Shown: piece after piece, positions 1 to 10,163 of the stretch
How positions within the stretch are numbered: the first letter of the stretch is position 1
How the letters are laid out: each line of letters opens with the position of its first letter
Source of the DNA: Methylotenera sp. L2L1
GTDB taxonomy: Bacteria > Pseudomonadota > Gammaproteobacteria > Burkholderiales > Methylophilaceae
Reading direction: 5' to 3'
Assembly: GCF_000744605.1 (NCBI RefSeq)
Contig: NZ_JQMG01000001.1
Coordinates: 2,170,001-2,234,000, forward strand
DNA length: 64,000 nucleotides
Program-made: the position numbers and the translations under genes
The notes under the pieces: model-generated
The model's input: the letters and a program-made list of their open reading frames with translations, nothing else
The model's database searches: none
Told to the model about the DNA's origin: nothing

Positions 1-516
1 TCTCGTATCACCGATTACACTGATCGCGGCAACTGTATTCTTTGGGGTGATGGCGCAGGCGCAATCATCATGCAGGCATCAAGTGAGCAGGGCGTTATTT
101 CCACCCATCTGCATGCTGATGGTCGCTATGAAAACATGCTGCACGTACCGCGCAATACTGACAAGCCTGATACCGTTGTGATGGAAGGTAACTCTGTATT
201 CAAAATGGCCGTCAACACCTTGGATCAGATTGTGGATGAGACCCTTGCTGCCAACAATATGCAAAAGTCAGATATTGACTGGTTAGTGCCGCATCAAGCG
301 AATATTCGTATATTGCAAGCGACTGCTAAAAAGTTAGATATGAGCATGGATCGTGTAGTCGTGACTGTAGATAAGCACGGCAACACCTCTGCAGCCTCTA
401 TTCCTTTGGCGCTGGATACAGCAGTAAAAGACGGCCGCATCAAACGCGGTGACGTGATATTAATGGAGGCTTTTGGTGGCGGGTTCACCTGGGGTTCTGC
501 ATTAATTAAGTATTAA
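1..516 (+). CDS. fabH: 3-oxoacyl-ACP synthase III, KAS III (C-terminal part; start lies before the window)
   Basis: This enzyme starts fatty acid synthesis by condensing acetyl-CoA with malonyl-ACP in the cytoplasm. The reading frame is open from base 1 ([11 protein letters not shown]...), so the gene is cut by the window edge and the active-site cysteine is outside. The catalytic histidine is visible in PHQANIRI and the catalytic asparagine in GNTSAASIP, and the end [12 protein letters not shown] is typical of KAS III. About 171 of the usual 310-320 residues are present. It is followed 36 bp downstream by fabD, so it is probably co-transcribed with the fab genes. Confidence 0.97.
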   Translation, partial: SRITDYTDRGNCILWGDGAGAIIMQASSEQGVISTHLHADGRYENMLHVPRNTDKPDTVVMEGNSVFKMAVNTLDQIVDETLAANNMQKSDIDWLVPHQANIRILQATAKKLDMSMDRVVVTVDKHGNTSAASIPLALDTAVKDGRIKRGDVILMEAFGGGFTWGSALIKY

Positions 517-552
517 TATTCAATTAATTATATGGATAATATAAAGTAATTT

Positions 553-1479
553 ATGAAAAAAACAGCATTCTTTTTTCCAGGTCAAGGCTCACAGTCAGTA
601 GGCATGATGAGCGGCTTTGGTGATAATAAAATCATCCGTGATACATTCCAAGAAGCGTCCGATGTTTTAGGTGTAGATTTTTGGGCAATGGCAACTGAAG
701 CAAATGAGCTGATTAACGAAACCACCAACACTCAGCCTATCATGCTGACAGCTGGCGTAGCCGCTTGGCGTGCATGGCAAGCTGTATCAGATCAATTGCC
801 AACAGTAGTAGCAGGTCATAGTCTGGGCGAATATACTGCATTGGTAGCGGCTGGTGCATTATCATTTAAAGATGCATTGCCGCTAGTAAGGTATCGTGCA
901 GAAGTGATGCAAAGTGCCGTGCCTGCTGGCGTGGGTGCTATGGCTGCAATCTTAGGGTTAGATGATGATGCGGTGCGCGCCGTCTGTGCTGAGGCTGCAC
1001 AAGGTGAAGTTCTAGAAGCTGTTAACTTAAACTCGCCAGGACAAGTGGTGATTGCAGGCAATAAAGCCGCTGTAGAGCGCGGCATGGAAGCTGCGAAAGC
1101 TAAAGGTGCCAAGCGCGCATTGGCTTTGCCAGTCAGCGTACCATCTCATTGTGCTTTAATGCGTCCAGCGGCGCTTAAATTGGCAGATTATTTAGCTAAT
1201 GTCACGATCAATAAGCCGTTGATTCCAGTGGTGCACAACGCAGATGTGGCCGCTTACGATGGTGGTGATAAAATAAAAGATGCACTAGTACGTCAATTAT
1301 ATAGTCCAGTGCGATGGGTTGAAACTGTGCAGCATATTGCAACGCTAGGGGTTACTCAAACGGCTGAGTGCGGTCCAGGTAAAGTATTGGCTGGATTAAC
1401 TAAGCGCATTGTTGCAGAGTTGCCATGCGTTGCATTAACAAGTAATGACGCATTACTTGAGTTTAAAAGTACACTTTAG
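553..1479 (+). CDS. fabD: Malonyl-CoA:ACP transacylase
   Basis: FabD transfers malonyl from CoA to acyl carrier protein, giving the extender unit for fatty acid synthesis. The 308-residue protein has the N-terminal GQGSQ motif (residues 10-14), the nucleophile serine in GHSLGE (Ser90) and the partner histidine in PSHC (His199). Length matches the family (about 309). It lies between fabH and fabG with short gaps (36 and 33 bp) in the classic order fabH-fabD-fabG-acpP-fabF, so co-transcription is likely. Confidence 0.98.
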   Translation: MKKTAFFFPGQGSQSVGMMSGFGDNKIIRDTFQEASDVLGVDFWAMATEANELINETTNTQPIMLTAGVAAWRAWQAVSDQLPTVVAGHSLGEYTALVAAGALSFKDALPLVRYRAEVMQSAVPAGVGAMAAILGLDDDAVRAVCAEAAQGEVLEAVNLNSPGQVVIAGNKAAVERGMEAAKAKGAKRALALPVSVPSHCALMRPAALKLADYLANVTINKPLIPVVHNADVAAYDGGDKIKDALVRQLYSPVRWVETVQHIATLGVTQTAECGPGKVLAGLTKRIVAELPCVALTSNDALLEFKSTL

Positions 1480-1512
1480 AAAATACACTTCAATTTTATA
1501 CAGAGGTCGCTT

Positions 1513-2253
1513 ATGTTAGCTGGTCAAATTGCATTAATCACAGGCGCAAGCCGCGGCATTGGCGCTGCTATTGCTTTAGAGTTGGGTAAACAAGGCGCAA
1601 TCGTCATTGGTACCGCAACTTCTGACAAAGGTGCATCAGCCATTAGTGAGACGTTGGTAGCTGCTGGTATTCAAGGCGAGGGTATGTCTTTAGATGTGAA
1701 TGATGCGGCACAAGTGGAAGCCACGCTAAAGGCGATTGGCGAAAAATATGGCGACGTAAGTGTATTGGTTAACAATGCAGGTATTACACGTGATACCTTA
1801 CTGATGCGTATGAAAGATGATGATTGGGATGCGGTTATTAGCACCAATTTAACTTCAGTATTTCGTATGAGCCAAGCAGTGTTGCGCCCAATGATGAAGG
1901 CACGTGCAGGACGTATTATTAGCATTTCTTCCGTGGTTGGCCACATGGGCAATGCAGGGCAAACTAATTATGCTGCCGCGAAAGCAGGCATGACTGGCTT
2001 TACAAAATCATTGGCTGCAGAGGTTGGAAGTCGTGGAATTACTGTAAACTGTGTAGCGCCAGGTTTTATTGAGACCGACATGACAGCAGAACTGTCTGAG
2101 GATATTACCAATAAAATGCTTGCTCGTATTCCTGCAGGGCGTTTAGGATCGGTGAAAGAGATTGCAGCGACTGTTGCATTCTTGGCTTCACCTAACGCTG
2201 CTTATATTACGGGTGAAACAATCCACGTAAATGGTGGGATGTTAATGGTTTAG
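1513..2253 (+). CDS. fabG: 3-oxoacyl-ACP reductase
   Basis: FabG reduces 3-oxoacyl-ACP with NADPH in the first reductive step of fatty acid elongation. The 246-residue protein is a classical short-chain dehydrogenase: cofactor motif GASRGIG (residues 11-17), NNAG near residue 87, and catalytic Asn112, Ser140, Tyr153 and Lys157 (YAAAK). A purine-rich ribosome site (cagagg) precedes the ATG. Its position between fabD and acpP separates it from the many other SDR paralogues, including the one at 24.7 kb. Confidence 0.98.
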   Translation: MLAGQIALITGASRGIGAAIALELGKQGAIVIGTATSDKGASAISETLVAAGIQGEGMSLDVNDAAQVEATLKAIGEKYGDVSVLVNNAGITRDTLLMRMKDDDWDAVISTNLTSVFRMSQAVLRPMMKARAGRIISISSVVGHMGNAGQTNYAAAKAGMTGFTKSLAAEVGSRGITVNCVAPGFIETDMTAELSEDITNKMLARIPAGRLGSVKEIAATVAFLASPNAAYITGETIHVNGGMLMV

Positions 2254-2306
2254 TAGGTCTTTTTATATAAAGACGCCGTTAGATTTGCTACTATTGATTA
2301 AGTTTT

Positions 2307-2334
2307 TTGTATTATCGTTGAGTTTTGGTAGAAT
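2307..2334 (+). promoter_or_regulatory. Possible sigma-70 promoter for acpP
   Basis: TTGTAT (2307-2312) and TAGAAT (2329-2334) are separated by 16 bp, about 60 bp before the acpP start. acpP is usually transcribed at a high level from its own promoter as well as by readthrough from fabG. The -35 box is only a moderate match. Confidence 0.4.
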
Positions 2335-2394
2335 GCTGCCTTAGCTGAACTATTTTTTATATTTAAGCTATTTTTTATATTAAGGGGTATTTAG

Positions 2395-2631
2395 ATGTCT
2401 GACATCGAACAACGTGTTAAAAAAATTGTTGCTGAACAACTAGGTGCAAATGAAGCTGATGTTAAAAATGCATCATCATTTGTAGATGATTTAGGTGCTG
2501 ATTCACTAGATACAGTGGAGTTGGTAATGGCGCTAGAAGAAGAATTTGACTGCGAAATCCCTGATGAAGAAGCAGAAAAAATCACTACAGTTCAATTAGC
2601 GATTGATTACATCAATACTAACCTCAAATAA
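2395..2631 (+). CDS. acpP: Acyl carrier protein
   Basis: ACP carries the growing acyl chain on a phosphopantetheine arm. The 78-residue acidic protein contains the invariant modification motif DSL, with Ser37 as the attachment site, and the usual four-helix ACP sequence. An AGGGG ribosome site precedes the ATG. It sits 141 bp after fabG, in a gap holding a promoter-like sequence, and is followed by a terminator-like hairpin, in keeping with the high dosage ACP needs. Confidence 0.99.
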   Translation: MSDIEQRVKKIVAEQLGANEADVKNASSFVDDLGADSLDTVELVMALEEEFDCEIPDEEAEKITTVQLAIDYINTNLK

Positions 2632-2641
2632 ATTCACAATT

Positions 2642-2687
2642 AGGCAGTTTGCTCATTCAGAGCTTGCTGCCTTTTGCCTTTTTGTTT
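2642..2687 (+). terminator. Probable rho-independent terminator after acpP
   Basis: AGGCAG (2642-2647) pairs with CTGCCT (2667-2672), and T-rich sequence with two runs follows. It lies 10 bp after the acpP stop. The stem is short, so termination is probably partial. Confidence 0.5.
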
Positions 2688-2861
2688 CCTAAACCTCGTC
2701 TTTGAGCCCTTTTAAATAGGTGGCTCTAAAATCTAATGGATAAGTAATATCTTAAGACGCAGGGAATATAGAAACTGAGATAGTCCTTGTTGTGCAGTGT
2801 AGCCGCGAGTAGCTCGCGATGATGTAATACACATAGTAAAGAATTCTTAGAGGTATCCTGT

Positions 2862-4094
2862 ATGTCTAAACGTAGAGTTGTAGTAACTGGTCTTGGTGTT
2901 GTTTCACCTGTTGGAATTGGTGTTAAAACCGCTTGGGATAACCTTGTTGCTGGTAAATCTGGCATTACGCAAATTACCAAATTTGATGCAAGTGCATTTT
3001 CTTCGACCATCGCCGGTGAGGTGAAAAACTTCAACCCTGAAGATTTCATCACAGCAAAAGACGCTAGACGCATGGATACTTTCATTCAATACGGCCTTGC
3101 CGCCGCTATTGAGGCAGTTAAAGACTCAGGCATTGTCGCCACAGAAGAAAATGCTGAACGTATTGGCGTTTCAATTGGTTCGGGTATTGGCGGCATGCAA
3201 CTTATTGAAGACACTGATGTGCTTTATAAAGAGTCTGGCCCACGTAAAATATCGCCATTTTTCATTCCTGGCACTATCATCAATATGATTTCAGGTAATC
3301 TGAGTATCATGTTTGGCTTTAAAGGCCCTAATGTCTCTATCGTCACTGCATGTACAACGGGTACACACTCCATTGGTGATGCTTCACGTATGATTGAGTA
3401 CGGCGATGCAGATGTGATGATTGCCGGTGGCGCAGAGGCTGCTATTACACGCTTAAGCGTTGGTGGCTTTGCTGCAGCACGCGCACTTTCAACCCGCAAT
3501 GACGACCCAGCAACTGCTAGCCGCCCATGGGATAAAGACCGTGATGGCTTTGTGATTGGTGAAGGTGCTGGCGTGATGGTACTGGAAGAATATGAGCATG
3601 CAAAAAAACGCGGGGCGAAGATTTATGCAGAACTAAGCGGTTACGGCATGAGTGCTGACGCTTACCATATGACTGCACCAAACATGGACGGCCCACGCCG
3701 CTCTATGTGCAATGCAATGCAGAATGCAGGTATTAATCCAGATGCTGTGCAATATGTAAATGCGCATGGTACATCAACACCGCTTGGTGATACCAATGAA
3801 ACCAATGCCATTAAAGCAGCATTTGGCGACCATGCTTACAAGTTTGTAGTGAACTCTACCAAATCGATGACTGGCCATTTACTTGGTGGCGCTGGTGGTT
3901 TGGAGTCAGTATTTACCGTATTAGCAATTCACAACCAATTGTCTCCACCTACCATTAACATCTTTAACCAAGATCCGGAATGTGATTTAGATTACTGTGC
4001 TAATACTGCACGTGATATGAAAATTGAGTACGCACTGAAAAACAACTTTGGTTTTGGCGGTACAAATGGCAGCTTGGTGTTTAAAAAAGTCTAA
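2862..4094 (+). CDS. fabF: 3-oxoacyl-ACP synthase II, KAS II
   Basis: FabF condenses malonyl-ACP with the growing acyl chain and sets the proportion of longer unsaturated chains. The 410-residue thiolase-fold protein has the active-site cysteine in TACTTG (Cys164), catalytic histidines in [11 protein letters not shown] (His302) and SMTGHLLG (His339), and the glycine-rich end [12 protein letters not shown]. Length fits KAS II (about 412). An AGAGGT ribosome site precedes the ATG. A 230-bp gap separates it from acpP, and a strong hairpin follows. Confidence 0.98.
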   Translation: MSKRRVVVTGLGVVSPVGIGVKTAWDNLVAGKSGITQITKFDASAFSSTIAGEVKNFNPEDFITAKDARRMDTFIQYGLAAAIEAVKDSGIVATEENAERIGVSIGSGIGGMQLIEDTDVLYKESGPRKISPFFIPGTIINMISGNLSIMFGFKGPNVSIVTACTTGTHSIGDASRMIEYGDADVMIAGGAEAAITRLSVGGFAAARALSTRNDDPATASRPWDKDRDGFVIGEGAGVMVLEEYEHAKKRGAKIYAELSGYGMSADAYHMTAPNMDGPRRSMCNAMQNAGINPDAVQYVNAHGTSTPLGDTNETNAIKAAFGDHAYKFVVNSTKSMTGHLLGGAGGLESVFTVLAIHNQLSPPTINIFNQDPECDLDYCANTARDMKIEYALKNNFGFGGTNGSLVFKKV

Positions 4095-4117
4095 TTAGCC
4101 ATTAAATTGCAGTATCT

Positions 4118-4153
4118 AAGCCCGCATTGGTCGTCAATTGCGGGCTTTTTATT
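4118..4153 (+). terminator. Rho-independent terminator after fabF
   Basis: AAGCCCGCA (4118-4126) pairs perfectly with TGCGGGCTT (4139-4147) around a 12-nt loop and runs directly into a T tract. It ends the fab cluster. Confidence 0.9.
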
Positions 4154-4202
4154 AGCTGTTTTAGGTAGTGTATTTATGGTCTGTATGGTTTAATTACGCC
4201 TT

Positions 4203-5039
4203 ATGGCTCACCATCACACATCTTTAGTAAACGGCAGTTTTGACCAAGCAATCTCGGCCGTAGACCGTGGTTTTACTTACGGTGATGGTGTTTTTCGGAC
4301 AATGAGAATTAAAGATGGCCAACCCATTAGCTGGCCTTTTCATTATCAAAAATTAGTGGCTGATTGTGCTGTGATTGGGATTGTTTGCCCCAGTGCAGAA
4401 TTGTTAATGTGTGATATTCAGCAACTTTTTCCAATTGATGAGTTTCAGAATGGTGAAATTTCTGTTGCTAAAATCATTATCACCAGAGGCGAGGGGGAGC
4501 GTGGTTATGCACCACCTGCCGTCACCATCCCTACGCGGGTATTAATTAAATCGGCAATGCCGACATATGCTGACGCCAACTATGCACAAGGCGTGCGCTT
4601 GCACCTATGTGAAACGCGCTTAGCGTTACAACCTAAACTTGCCGGCATTAAGCATCTTAACCGATTGGAAAATATACTGGCGCGCATGGAGTGGCGCGAC
4701 GAGTCTGTTTTTGATGGCTTGATGTTAGATACGCACAATAATGTCATTGAATGCACGATGAGCAATCTTTTTGCCCGAGTAGGTGATCATTTATACACGC
4801 CAGACTTAACTCAGTGTGGTGTTGCTGGCATTACTAGGCAGAGAATACTTGGCTTAGGAAGCTTGCTTGGTTTGACTTGTAGTATAGCAACATTATCATT
4901 GCAAGATCTACTAAGCGCAGATGAGCTGTTTATTTGTAATAGTTTATATGGCGCATTTCAGGTAACTGCAATAGATAATCAAACATGGGAGCAACAGGCA
5001 TTGGCTTCTACAATTAGAAATATACTGACTCATGGTTAA
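4203..5039 (+). CDS. pabC: Aminodeoxychorismate lyase
   Basis: PabC splits 4-amino-4-deoxychorismate into 4-aminobenzoate and pyruvate for folate synthesis, using PLP. The 278-residue protein belongs to the fold-type IV aminotransferases: DRGFTYGDGVFRT near residues 31-43, and the PLP lysine in LAGIKHLNRLEN (Lys150). Its last 8 bases overlap the start of mltG, a pabC-mltG-tmk-holB order common in proteobacteria. A branched-chain or D-amino acid aminotransferase role is less likely given this context. Confidence 0.93.
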   Translation: MAHHHTSLVNGSFDQAISAVDRGFTYGDGVFRTMRIKDGQPISWPFHYQKLVADCAVIGIVCPSAELLMCDIQQLFPIDEFQNGEISVAKIIITRGEGERGYAPPAVTIPTRVLIKSAMPTYADANYAQGVRLHLCETRLALQPKLAGIKHLNRLENILARMEWRDESVFDGLMLDTHNNVIECTMSNLFARVGDHLYTPDLTQCGVAGITRQRILGLGSLLGLTCSIATLSLQDLLSADELFICNSLYGAFQVTAIDNQTWEQQALASTIRNILTHG

Positions 5040-6027
5040 ACGCATTAAAAATTGGCTATTTATCAGCCTAGTTCTCTCTGTATTGTTAACGGTATGGCTG
5101 GTGTACTACGCGATTGCTCCTTTAAAGTTACAACCTAGTAGCCAAGAAGTTGTAATTGCCCCCAATAGTGGGCTCCGAAGTATTGCGAATCAATTAGTGG
5201 CGCAAGGTGTATTGCGTGAGCCATGGCGATTTGTTTTAATCGCTAAGCTCTTAAATAAGGAGCAATATTTACAAGCAGGTAGTTATACCTTGAATAAGAA
5301 TATTTCTCCTTACCAATTGTTGTTATCGCTCAATTACGGCAAGGCTACGCAGGGTAGTGTCACTTTTATTGAAGGGCGCACCTTTGCGCAGATGCGTGAG
5401 AAGCTTGCAAAAAATGATGCGGTAAAGCAAACAATTACCAGCTTATCCGACCGTGAGATTATGCAACGACTGGGTTCTCCATATAGCGCGCCAGAGGGCT
5501 TGTTTTTCCCTGATACTTTTTATTTCAATCGCCATACTACAGATATTGCATTATTGAAAATCAGCTACGATGCGATGCAAGCTAAGCTTGATAAAGCGTG
5601 GCAAAATCGAGAGGAAAATTTACCATACAAAAACAGCTATGAGGCTTTAATTATGGCTTCAATTGTTGAAAAAGAAACAGGAAAAGCCAGTGAGCGGCCA
5701 ATGATTGCTGGTGTTTTTATTAACAGAATGCAATTTGGCATGCGACTGCAGACTGACCCAACAGTCATTTATGGAATGGGCTTGCAATTTAACGGCAACA
5801 TTAGAAAGAAAGACTTGTTGACCGATACGCCTTATAACACCTATACGCGAGGCGGCTTGCCACCGACACCAATTGCGATGCCAGGCTTGGCTGCGATTGA
5901 AGCTGCATTACATCCAGCTAAAACCAAAGCGCTATATTTTGTAGGTAAGGGCGACGGTAGCCATGCTTTTTCTAATAATTTGAATGAACATAACATTGCA
6001 GTCGTCCGCTATCAGTTGAAAAAATAA
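5032..6027 (+). CDS. mltG: Endolytic peptidoglycan transglycosylase MltG (YceG-like)
   Basis: MltG cuts nascent glycan strands in the periplasm and sets their length. The 331-residue protein has a short cytoplasmic N-terminus, one membrane helix (about residues 7-28), a LysM-like region and the YceG catalytic domain with the catalytic glutamate in IVEKETG (Glu213) and the conserved [13 protein letters not shown] and [14 protein letters not shown] segments. Its start overlaps the end of pabC by 8 bp, suggesting translational coupling; tmk follows after 4 bp. Confidence 0.95.
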   Translation: MVKRIKNWLFISLVLSVLLTVWLVYYAIAPLKLQPSSQEVVIAPNSGLRSIANQLVAQGVLREPWRFVLIAKLLNKEQYLQAGSYTLNKNISPYQLLLSLNYGKATQGSVTFIEGRTFAQMREKLAKNDAVKQTITSLSDREIMQRLGSPYSAPEGLFFPDTFYFNRHTTDIALLKISYDAMQAKLDKAWQNREENLPYKNSYEALIMASIVEKETGKASERPMIAGVFINRMQFGMRLQTDPTVIYGMGLQFNGNIRKKDLLTDTPYNTYTRGGLPPTPIAMPGLAAIEAALHPAKTKALYFVGKGDGSHAFSNNLNEHNIAVVRYQLKK

Positions 6028-6031
6028 AAAT

Positions 6032-6637
6032 ATGAAAGCCAAATTTATTACATTAGAAGGGATGGATGGTGCCGGTAAAAGCACGCATATCTCTAGTATT
6101 ATTGAATTGTTGAGTGCGCGTGGCGTAGAGGTTGTTTCAACACGCGAACCAGGTGGCACTGAGTTAGGCGAGCGCCTTCGCGAGTTATTGCTGCATGAGG
6201 CTATGCACCCAGAAACTGAAACGTTGTTAATGTTTGCGGCTAGGCGTGAGCATATTGCCCATGTGATTGTACCAGCATTGGCACGTGGCGCTTACGTACT
6301 TTCTGATCGTTTCACAGACGCGACTTATGCTTACCAGTGTGGCGCTAAAGGCGTGGCGGCTTCAAAGATAGAGTTGCTGGAGCAATGGGTGCAAGATGGT
6401 TTGCAACCTGATATGACACTACTGTTTGACGTACCGGTGGAGGTCAGCATGCAGCGATTATCTGCCGCGCGTACGCCAGATAAGTTTGAAAGAGAGTCTG
6501 CTGATTTCTTTACGCGTATCCGTAATGCTTATTTGCAGCGTGCACAACAAAACCCAGCCAGATTTAAAGTCATTGATAGTAACCGACCGTTAGAAGAGGT
6601 TGCTCAATCGGTGATGCAGGCGATAGCGTCTTTATGA
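6032..6637 (+). CDS. tmk: Thymidylate kinase
   Basis: Tmk phosphorylates dTMP to dTDP. The 201-residue protein shows the P-loop [10 protein letters not shown] (residues 9-18), the DR(Y/F) motif in [12 protein letters not shown], and [11 protein letters not shown]. It ends 4 bp into holB (ATGA-type overlap), so the two are probably coupled. Length is normal. Confidence 0.98.
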   Translation: MKAKFITLEGMDGAGKSTHISSIIELLSARGVEVVSTREPGGTELGERLRELLLHEAMHPETETLLMFAARREHIAHVIVPALARGAYVLSDRFTDATYAYQCGAKGVAASKIELLEQWVQDGLQPDMTLLFDVPVEVSMQRLSAARTPDKFERESADFFTRIRNAYLQRAQQNPARFKVIDSNRPLEEVAQSVMQAIASL

Positions 6638-7632
6638 TAGGTGCTAATACCTACCCATGGCAAACCCAGTTATGGGAGCGTTTAGCTCATGGCGAGCAGC
6701 GCTTGCCGCATGCCATTTTGCTGCATGGTCGTGCGGGGATAGGTAAATATGATTTCGCCCGTAACTTTAGTCAGGCGTTGCTGTGTTTAAATAAAACGCC
6801 AAATGGCAGCGCATGTAAAATATGCTCTAGCTGTCACTGGTTTAATGATGAAAGTCATCCTGATTTTCGTTTACTCAGCCCTGAGCAAGAAGCTGAGTCT
6901 GATGATGCTGCGCCAAGCAAAAAGACCAAGAAAAAAACACAGATTTCTGTTACGCAGATTCGCGATTTAAGTGACTTTTTGAGCTTATCAAGCCATCAAA
7001 GCAGCGGGGTACGGATTGTTTTAATTCATCCGGCTGAAACATTGAATACCGCCTCTGCAAACGCACTACTTAAAATGCTGGAGGAGCCGGCCCCTGGGGT
7101 GGTTTTCATTCTAGTGGCTCATCAATTGCAGCGGCTATTACCGACAATTATTAGCCGATGCCAAAAGATAAATATGCCAGTGCCCAATGAATCGCAAGCA
7201 CTATTATGGCTGGAAGAGCAGGGCGTTAAAAATGCAAAGCAGCAATTAGCCTATCTAGAGGGCTCCCCAATTAAGGTATTTTCTGAGCAAATACAATTTG
7301 ATCAGCTATCAGAAATTTGGAGGCACCTAGCACTTGGTCCGAAACTAGAGCCTTATATCCTTGCACCTTTACTAATAGCAAACTCAGCTGAGACCGGCAT
7401 AATCACTATTCAAAAGTGGATATATGATATGGTTGCCGTTAAGTTAGGACAGCAAGCACGCTATCATTTGCAACACATCGGTGCTTTGCAAGCGTTGGCG
7501 GACAAGGTAAACTTGAGTCGATTATTCGATATGCATAAAAAAATGAACGAGTTAAGGAAATTAGCCTCACATCCATTGAATCATGAGTTGCAAATGGAAG
7601 GCCTTTTACTTGATTACACTAAAATTTTTTAA
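6634..7632 (+). CDS. holB: DNA polymerase III subunit delta'
   Basis: Delta' is part of the clamp-loader complex that puts the beta sliding clamp on DNA. The 332-residue AAA+ fold protein has a P-loop-like stretch (HGRAGIGK, near residues 31-38), the zinc-binding cysteines CKICSSC and the segment [19 protein letters not shown] lysine-rich stretch (SKKTKKKT, near residue 97) is an insertion of unclear role. It overlaps tmk by 4 bp and lies upstream of a PilZ gene, as in many proteobacteria. Confidence 0.95.
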   Translation: MIGANTYPWQTQLWERLAHGEQRLPHAILLHGRAGIGKYDFARNFSQALLCLNKTPNGSACKICSSCHWFNDESHPDFRLLSPEQEAESDDAAPSKKTKKKTQISVTQIRDLSDFLSLSSHQSSGVRIVLIHPAETLNTASANALLKMLEEPAPGVVFILVAHQLQRLLPTIISRCQKINMPVPNESQALLWLEEQGVKNAKQQLAYLEGSPIKVFSEQIQFDQLSEIWRHLALGPKLEPYILAPLLIANSAETGIITIQKWIYDMVAVKLGQQARYHLQHIGALQALADKVNLSRLFDMHKKMNELRKLASHPLNHELQMEGLLLDYTKIF

Positions 7633-7698
7633 TTTCGATTTATTTTATTGACTTAACAAAATAGATTATTAAGTAGAATCCTTCAATAGAGTTTAATT

Positions 7699-8082
7699 AT
7701 GGCTGAAGATACACAAGACGAAATTAAAAATGCGAACACTGTAGCGCCTAAACCGGGGGTTTTGTCACTTGCAATCAAGGAAAAAGCAGCGCTATATGCA
7801 GCATATATGCCGTTTTTAGTGGGTGGCGGCTTGTTTATTCCAACAACCAAGTCATTTCAAATGGGCGAAGAAGTGTTTATGTTGCTTAGCTTAATTGATG
7901 ACCCAGTGAAGCTAAAAGTGGTGGGCAATGTTGTTTGGATTACGCCTAATACTCAAGGTAACAAACCTCAGGGTATTGGGGTTCAGTTTAATGAAAAAAG
8001 TGGCGGCTTAGAAGCTCGCACTAAGATAGAAGGACTTTTAGGTAACGCGCTTAAATCATTACGTGCTACTCATACGATTTAG
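7699..8082 (+). CDS. PilZ domain protein
   Basis: PilZ proteins are small cytoplasmic proteins, several of which bind cyclic di-GMP; the type IV pilus PilZ itself usually does not. The 127-residue protein resembles the pilus type, with GGGLFIPTTKSFQMGEEVFMLL and GIGVQF. The canonical c-di-GMP residues RxxxR and (D/N)xSxxG are not visible, which supports a role in pilus assembly rather than ligand sensing. It sits between holB and tatD, the same context as pilZ in other proteobacteria. Confidence 0.85.
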   Translation: MAEDTQDEIKNANTVAPKPGVLSLAIKEKAALYAAYMPFLVGGGLFIPTTKSFQMGEEVFMLLSLIDDPVKLKVVGNVVWITPNTQGNKPQGIGVQFNEKSGGLEARTKIEGLLGNALKSLRATHTI

Positions 8083-8106
8083 TCGAAAACCATTTAATTA
8101 AACACC

Positions 8107-8886
8107 ATGCTTGTTGATTCTCATTGCCACCTCAATTTCCCAGAGCTGTTAGCCAACCTACCTGCCATTAAACAGTCGATGCAGGACAATCAGGTTAGCC
8201 ATGCTCTATGTATTTCAGTCACCTTGCCAGATTTTCCTCAAGTGTTAGCACTCGCTGAGGAAAATGATAATTTCTATGCTTCAGTGGGCGTTCATCCCGA
8301 TTATGAAGACATTCAAGAGCCTACTGTAGAAGAGTTAATCAAACTTGCTAATCATCCTAAAGTGATTGCCATTGGAGAAACCGGTTTAGATTACTTTAGA
8401 CTGACAGGTGACCTAGAGTGGCAACGCACAAGGTTCCGTACGCATATACGTGCTGCAATTGCGACTGGTAAGCCACTAGTGATTCATACACGGAACTCAC
8501 CTGAAGATACCTTGCGTATTATGCGAGAAGAGAATGCACAGCAAGTTGGCGGTGTAATGCATTGTTTTACTGAAAGCTTGGACGTGGCACTAGAAGGGAT
8601 TGCGCTAGGTTTTTATATTTCATTCTCTGGCATTATTACTTTCAAAAATGCACATAGCATTAAAGAAGTAGCCAAGCATGTGCCATTAGATAGAATTTTG
8701 GTAGAAACTGACTCTCCATATTTAGCGCCAACTCCGTACCGTGGAAAGACAAACCAGCCAAGCTATGTCAAACATGTAGCTGAGGAGGTTGCTAATCTAC
8801 GAGGTATTTCTTTTGATACGCTTGCTACAGCAACGACGGAGAATTTTTTTCGTTTGTTTAAGCATGCTAAGCGTTCAGTTGTCTAA
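8107..8886 (+). CDS. TatD-family metal-dependent DNase (YcfH-like)
   Basis: These TIM-barrel hydrolases are metal-dependent exonucleases or phosphodiesterases. The 259-residue protein has DSHCHLNF at residues 4-11 (metal histidines), IGETGLDYF, a histidine in PLVIHTRN, MHCFTES, and the metal-binding aspartate in ETDSPYLAP. It follows pilZ by 24 bp and precedes an MBL hydrolase. Whether it acts on DNA, RNA or D-aminoacyl-tRNA cannot be read from the sequence. Confidence 0.93.
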   Translation: MLVDSHCHLNFPELLANLPAIKQSMQDNQVSHALCISVTLPDFPQVLALAEENDNFYASVGVHPDYEDIQEPTVEELIKLANHPKVIAIGETGLDYFRLTGDLEWQRTRFRTHIRAAIATGKPLVIHTRNSPEDTLRIMREENAQQVGGVMHCFTESLDVALEGIALGFYISFSGIITFKNAHSIKEVAKHVPLDRILVETDSPYLAPTPYRGKTNQPSYVKHVAEEVANLRGISFDTLATATTENFFRLFKHAKRSVV

Positions 8887-8940
8887 CCGTATGCACTTAA
8901 TAAAACTGTAAACGTAGACATCATCAGATAAAGGCTGTTA

Positions 8941-9702
8941 ATGCAATTAACAATGTTAGGGGTAGGTTCGAGTGCTGGCACGCCAATGATTGGCTGCCAA
9001 TGCAACACATGCATATCTACAGATAAGCGCAACCATAGGACGCGCTGTTCAAGTGCGATTACCCTTGATGATGGCAACGTGATTCTTATTGACACAGGAC
9101 CAGACCTGCGCCAGCAAGCGCTTAGAGAAGGCTTGCTGAACGTAAACGCCGTACTTTACACCCATACGCACGCTGACCATTTACACGGCATTGATGATTT
9201 GCGTGCTTACTGCCAAAAACAGCGCTGTCAAATTCCCCTGTATGGCAGCCCAGATGCAATGCGACATATTGCAGATAAGTTTGGATATACGTTACGTGAG
9301 GCTGGTGACTTTTGGGATTTACCCATTTTGAAGGTAAACCCTGTGGTTGCACCATTCAAACTATTCGACCAAGTCATCGTACCGATACCAATTAAACACG
9401 GGCACAGCGATATATACGGTTACCGGATTGGCAACTTAGTTTATTTGACGGATGTATCTGCAATACCTGACACATCAATGCCACTATTGAATGATGTAGA
9501 TGTTTTGTTATTAGATTGCCTGCGCGTGACACCGCACTATAGCCACATCAACTTGGAACAAAGCCTTGCTTTAGCTAGTCAGATAGAGGCTAAAACAACT
9601 TATTTGATTCATATGACACACGAATTAGAATACACTGCACTTAGTGCGCAACTGCCGGATAATGTGTTTGTAGGCTACGATGGGTTAAAAATTACGATTT
9701 AG
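8941..9702 (+). CDS. PhnP-like metallo-beta-lactamase-fold hydrolase
   Basis: Family members hydrolyse phosphodiester bonds, for example cyclic phosphates in PhnP. The 253-residue protein has an N-terminal cysteine motif (GCQCNTC) that in PhnP binds a structural zinc, the metal signature THTHADHLHG, a histidine in IKHGHSD, the bridging aspartate in LLLDCLR, and IHMTHE near the C-terminus. No phn operon is nearby, so phosphonate use is not implied. Confidence 0.88.
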   Translation: MQLTMLGVGSSAGTPMIGCQCNTCISTDKRNHRTRCSSAITLDDGNVILIDTGPDLRQQALREGLLNVNAVLYTHTHADHLHGIDDLRAYCQKQRCQIPLYGSPDAMRHIADKFGYTLREAGDFWDLPILKVNPVVAPFKLFDQVIVPIPIKHGHSDIYGYRIGNLVYLTDVSAIPDTSMPLLNDVDVLLLDCLRVTPHYSHINLEQSLALASQIEAKTTYLIHMTHELEYTALSAQLPDNVFVGYDGLKITI

Positions 9703-9782
9703 CAGTAAACCAATCTTGTTAGTGGGGCGTTTGTTAATGCACCGATAAATGAGATAATCAAGTGTTAATTATGGAGAGAGAT

Positions 9783-10163
9783 ATGCAATTTAGTATTAAG
9801 AAATTATTGTTAACCGTCGCGATGGCTTCTTTTTTAGTGACTTCAATGTCAGTGACGCATGCTGCGCCTCCTAAAACATACACTGAGAATGAGTTTTTAA
9901 ATACATTTAGCGGAAAAACTAAAAAAGTAATCACCGATAAGTTAGGTGTACCTTTTAAAAAGGAAATGTCGGTTAAGCCATCAGGCGCTAATACAGTAAT
10001 GCTCAAGGCTGGTGCAGATGAAAGTAAATCTAAGCCAGTTAAAGTTGAAATGTGGTACTACAAAAACATAGTGAAATATGATCCAAAACGTACTTACAAA
10101 GAAACTGAAATTACATTTGTAAATGATAAAGCCATGAATATTGCATTCTTTAACAATCGTTAA
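9783..10163 (+). CDS. Exported small protein of unknown function
   Basis: I do not recognise this 126-residue protein. I chose the ATG at 9783 because GGAGAGA ends just before it; an in-frame ATG 21 bases upstream has no ribosome site. Residues 1-28 form a clear signal peptide (MQFSIKK, hydrophobic core, then VTHA-APP), so it is probably periplasmic. The rest is lysine-rich with a KVEMWYYKNI segment and ends NDKAMNIAFFNNR, a pattern resembling small SmpA/BamE-like folds, but the similarity is too weak to name it. Confidence 0.6.
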   Translation: MQFSIKKLLLTVAMASFLVTSMSVTHAAPPKTYTENEFLNTFSGKTKKVITDKLGVPFKKEMSVKPSGANTVMLKAGADESKSKPVKVEMWYYKNIVKYDPKRTYKETEITFVNDKAMNIAFFNNR